A stretch of 35,776 bases of DNA from Gammaproteobacteria bacterium (GTDB lineage Bacteria; Pseudomonadota; Gammaproteobacteria; Pseudomonadales; Azotimanducaceae). The stretch is taken from NCBI GenBank assembly GCA_009837725.1, contig VXSY01000050.1, forward strand, positions 1-35,776. The letters are read 5' to 3'. Under the pieces are notes generated by a model that was given only the letters and a program-made list of their open reading frames with translations, was not told the DNA's origin and ran no database searches. Both the position numbers and the translations under genes were made by a program. Positions 33,499-35,776 of the stretch are shown here, piece by piece; the stretch's first letter is position 1; every line of letters starts with the position of its first letter.

Positions 33499-34956
33499 GT
33501 GAATCGTCACAAGGAGGGAGGACCGCCAAGTCAACTGACGATGACCCCGGAGTCGATGCGGCAGTTGGGTGTTGCTGCACTGGAACTGCTCATCGAGAGG
33601 ATCGACGGCCTCGGGGACGCCAAAGCCTGGGACGGTGAGTTTCGTCAGGTGCTCGAGGATCGGCTCGATTTGGTTCCGCCGGAAGACGGCCGGCCGGCGG
33701 AGGAAGTGTTGCATCAGGCAGTACACGATGTGCTGCCATTTGCCGCTCGGCTGGATCATCCCCGCTCCTTTGGCTTCGTGCCATCGTCGCCTACGTGGCC
33801 CGGCGTCGTGGCCGACTTCCTCGCCGCGGGATTCAACATCAACTCATGCACCTGGCTCGTGTCGAGCGGAACGAGCCAACTGGAGCTGATCGTCGTGGAC
33901 TGGGTGCGCGGCTGGCTTGGTTATCCTGAGACCGCTGGCGGGCTGCTGACAACCGGTGGCTCGGCGGCCAGCGTCGAGGCGCTGGTGGCGGCAAGGGAGG
34001 CCGTCGGGCATCCGCAGCGTCCGACCGTCTACATGAGCGACCAGTCGCATGGCGCCTTGAAACGGGCGGCGCTGATCGCGGGCGTGCGTCGTGAGCACAT
34101 TCGCCTGGTTCGTTCGGACGATGACTTCCACATGGACCTGGCCGAGCTCGGGCGTCTGGTCAGCGAGGATCGCGCCAACGGGCTCGTACCCCTGGCGGTG
34201 TGCGCCAATGCCGGGACGAGCAGTACCGGCGCGGTCGATCCACTCGCGGACATGGCCGACTGGTGCGAGCGCGAAGGCATTTGGCTGCATGCGGATGCGG
34301 CCTACGGCGGATTCTCGGTGGTGACCGAGGAAGGGAGGGAACGGCTTGCTGGCATAGACCGGGCAGATTCTGTTGGGCTCGACGCCCACAAATGGTTCTT
34401 CCAGCCCTACGAGGCGGGCATGCTGATGGTGAGGAACGCGGAACACCTCGAGGGCGCCTTCCTGATCGGCAACGACGTGCTTCAGGACACGGTTTGGGGC
34501 GCCAACCATCCCAACTTCGCCGATCGCGGCCTGCAGCTCAGCAGGGCGGCACGAGCGCTCAAGATCTGGATGTCCGTGCAGACCTTCGGCATGGCCGCGT
34601 TTCGCGGCGCGGTGCAAAACGGGCTCGACCTCGCGCGGCGGGCGGAAGCGTACGTGGAGTCTTCACCGACGCTGGAGTCGACCGCGCCGGTTTCGCTGGG
34701 AATCGTGTGCTTCCGCGTCAATCCCGGCGGCTACGACGAAGACGCCTTGGAGGCCGTGAACAAGAAGGTGCTGACGCACGTGTTCTGGGACGAACTGGCG
34801 TTTTTCTCATCCACATCGCTGAAAGGAGTCTTCTCCTTGCGGCTCTGCATCATCAACCACACCACCACGTGGGAGGACGTGCGCAAGACGCTGGGTCTGG
34901 TCGTGCGTCTCGGCGAGGAGGCCGCCGACGAGTGGCGCGACGAGGCGCGCACTTGA
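33499..34956 (+). CDS. Group II PLP-dependent decarboxylase / aromatic amino acid decarboxylase-like
   Basis: The product is 485 aa. TTGGSAASVEAL contacts the PLP phosphate, H184 (DQSHGALKRA) stacks on the ring, and D266 (LHADAAYGG) bonds the pyridine N. K298 (DAHKWFFQPYEAG) forms the Schiff base. These are the fold-type I, group II decarboxylases, which include aromatic L-amino acid, tryptophan, glutamate and diaminobutyrate enzymes. The substrate is uncertain, as the residues that set it are not diagnostic by eye. GTG 33499 has GGGGG upstream; ATG 33541 is an alternative. The stop overlaps or nearly touches the next hydrolase frame, suggesting an operon. Confidence 0.9.
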   Translation: MNRHKEGGPPSQLTMTPESMRQLGVAALELLIERIDGLGDAKAWDGEFRQVLEDRLDLVPPEDGRPAEEVLHQAVHDVLPFAARLDHPRSFGFVPSSPTWPGVVADFLAAGFNINSCTWLVSSGTSQLELIVVDWVRGWLGYPETAGGLLTTGGSAASVEALVAAREAVGHPQRPTVYMSDQSHGALKRAALIAGVRREHIRLVRSDDDFHMDLAELGRLVSEDRANGLVPLAVCANAGTSSTGAVDPLADMADWCEREGIWLHADAAYGGFSVVTEEGRERLAGIDRADSVGLDAHKWFFQPYEAGMLMVRNAEHLEGAFLIGNDVLQDTVWGANHPNFADRGLQLSRAARALKIWMSVQTFGMAAFRGAVQNGLDLARRAEAYVESSPTLESTAPVSLGIVCFRVNPGGYDEDALEAVNKKVLTHVFWDELAFFSSTSLKGVFSLRLCIINHTTTWEDVRKTLGLVVRLGEEAADEWRDEART

Positions 34957-34988
34957 AGCCGACTGGGCCCGGCGAGTTGCGATGGAGA

Positions 34989-35738
34989 GTGCCGGCCCCC
35001 TTGGCGACCACCGAGGCCGTGATGGACGACGGCACCGAAATCGTCGTGCGCCGCCACGGCAATCCCGCCGCAACGCGCATTGTGCTGAGCCACGCCAACG
35101 GCTTCGCCGCGGACGCCTACTATCCGTTCTGGAGCCTGCTCACGGACCAGTTCGACGTGGTGGTTTACGATTTCCGCAACCACGGATGGAACGCAATCGG
35201 GGACGTCACGGCGCACGCCATTCCCACCTTCGTTCGGGACATGACGATCGTGGCGCAGGAGGTCGAGCGCGCGTTTGGGGCAAAGCCGGCGATCGGCGTG
35301 TTCCACTCCCTGTCGGGGCAGACGGCGGCGATCGAGGCATGTTCTGGGGCGGCGTCGTTCGCCGCGCTGGTGCTGTTCGACCCTTTCATTTGCCCCCAAG
35401 GCTGCCACCCCGACCACAGGGAACGCCTCAAGACGACCATGGCACAGATGGCCAAAGGCGCCTTGCGCCGCCGCAGTTCCTTCGACAGCGAGGATGCATT
35501 CGCAGAGCGACTGCGTCGGACGCCGGCGTTTGAGCGCCTGCGGCCGGGCGTTGCCGAGCTTCTGGCACAGACGACACTGCGCGCCGCGGACCAGGAATCC
35601 GGCTATGTTCTGAGGTGTCCGCGGGAATACGAGGCGCAGGTCAGCGAGCAAGGCTACGCCTACGCCGCCACGGTGGATGTCGATGCCATCGCCTGCCCCG
35701 TGAAGGTGATCGGCAGCGATCCCCTAGGGAAGCTCTGA
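34989..35738 (+). CDS. Alpha/beta hydrolase, C-terminally truncated
   Basis: The product is about 249 aa. RRHGNPAATRIVLSHANGF, AYYPFWSLL, DFRNHGWN and the nucleophile elbow GVFHSLSGQ match a well-known alpha/beta hydrolase group. The family continues after the CPVKVIGSDP strand with about 40-50 residues carrying the catalytic His. Here the frame reads GSDPLGKL and stops at 35738. No other frame in the remaining 38 bases resumes the expected sequence. The start is uncertain: TTG 34953 overlaps the decarboxylase stop, GTG 34989 and ATG 35022 follow. It is either a truncated, inactive enzyme or one disrupted by a rearrangement near 35725. Confidence 0.75.
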   Translation: MPAPLATTEAVMDDGTEIVVRRHGNPAATRIVLSHANGFAADAYYPFWSLLTDQFDVVVYDFRNHGWNAIGDVTAHAIPTFVRDMTIVAQEVERAFGAKPAIGVFHSLSGQTAAIEACSGAASFAALVLFDPFICPQGCHPDHRERLKTTMAQMAKGALRRRSSFDSEDAFAERLRRTPAFERLRPGVAELLAQTTLRAADQESGYVLRCPREYEAQVSEQGYAYAATVDVDAIACPVKVIGSDPLGKL

Positions 35739-35776
35739 ACTGGCGTTGCGAATCGCCGGTGTTGGGTTGTCGACGA

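Noticed and set aside
1-35776. tRNA, rRNA, riboswitch or CRISPR
   Set aside because: No cloverleaf with a CCA end, no rRNA core sequence, no regular repeat-spacer array and no recognisable riboswitch core was found by eye in the gaps.

Overview
The window is about 35.8 kb of GC-rich bacterial DNA (roughly two thirds G+C by eye) with no rRNA, tRNA or CRISPR array that I can see. The homodimeric AceE-type pyruvate dehydrogenase E1, the Calvin-type class II fructose-bisphosphate aldolase, an exported haloalkane dehalogenase, the DUF1592/DUF1501 pair and many Ca-binding repeats suggest a free-living or host-associated gammaproteobacterium, perhaps marine and probably known only from a metagenome. 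The lineage is inference.

Layout. 1-1665: palindromic intergenic DNA, an SDR oxidoreductase and a LOG-family protein. 1671-4160 (minus): a compact three-gene cassette of visibly lower GC, with its own promoter. It holds a small orphan protein, a PD-(D/E)XK nuclease-like protein and a uracil-DNA-glycosylase-like protein, and is the best candidate here for an undescribed, possibly anti-phage, system. 4261-7763: a methyltransferase divergent from aceE. 7769-8733: a toxin-antitoxin module (AbrB/MazE-like antitoxin, PIN toxin) whose promoter carries three evenly spaced alternating half-sites. 8773-11833: a HSD17B4-type SDR, a phytanoyl-CoA dioxygenase-like protein, a cytoplasmic avidin-family protein and an SDR lacking its catalytic Tyr. 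11857-14687: pgk, an ankyrin-repeat protein and a membrane-anchored protein in one tight cluster. 14688-16679: two copies of a MITE-like repeat around an exported haloalkane dehalogenase.

16680-22338 encodes a giant secreted metalloprotease (about 1880 aa) with two thrombospondin-type-3 blocks and two sets of seven FG-GAP-like units, interrupted by a +1 frameshift near 17361. 22442-25781 (minus) holds two adjacent ECF sigma factors with large C-terminal fusions; one fusion is an entire Eis-like GNAT/SCP2 acetyltransferase. A nested dyad separates them from fba, which is followed by a monoacylglycerol-lipase-like hydrolase. 28158-32631 is a DUF1592/1588-type dihaem protein plus a Tat-exported DUF1501 protein. 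The window ends with a frameshifted NUDIX gene, a group II PLP decarboxylase and an alpha/beta hydrolase that stops before its catalytic His.

Central carbon genes (aceE, pgk, fba) are interspersed with accessory, secreted and mobile-looking material. The pgk and fba genes, often near one another in proteobacteria, are separated here by about 13 kb of such material.
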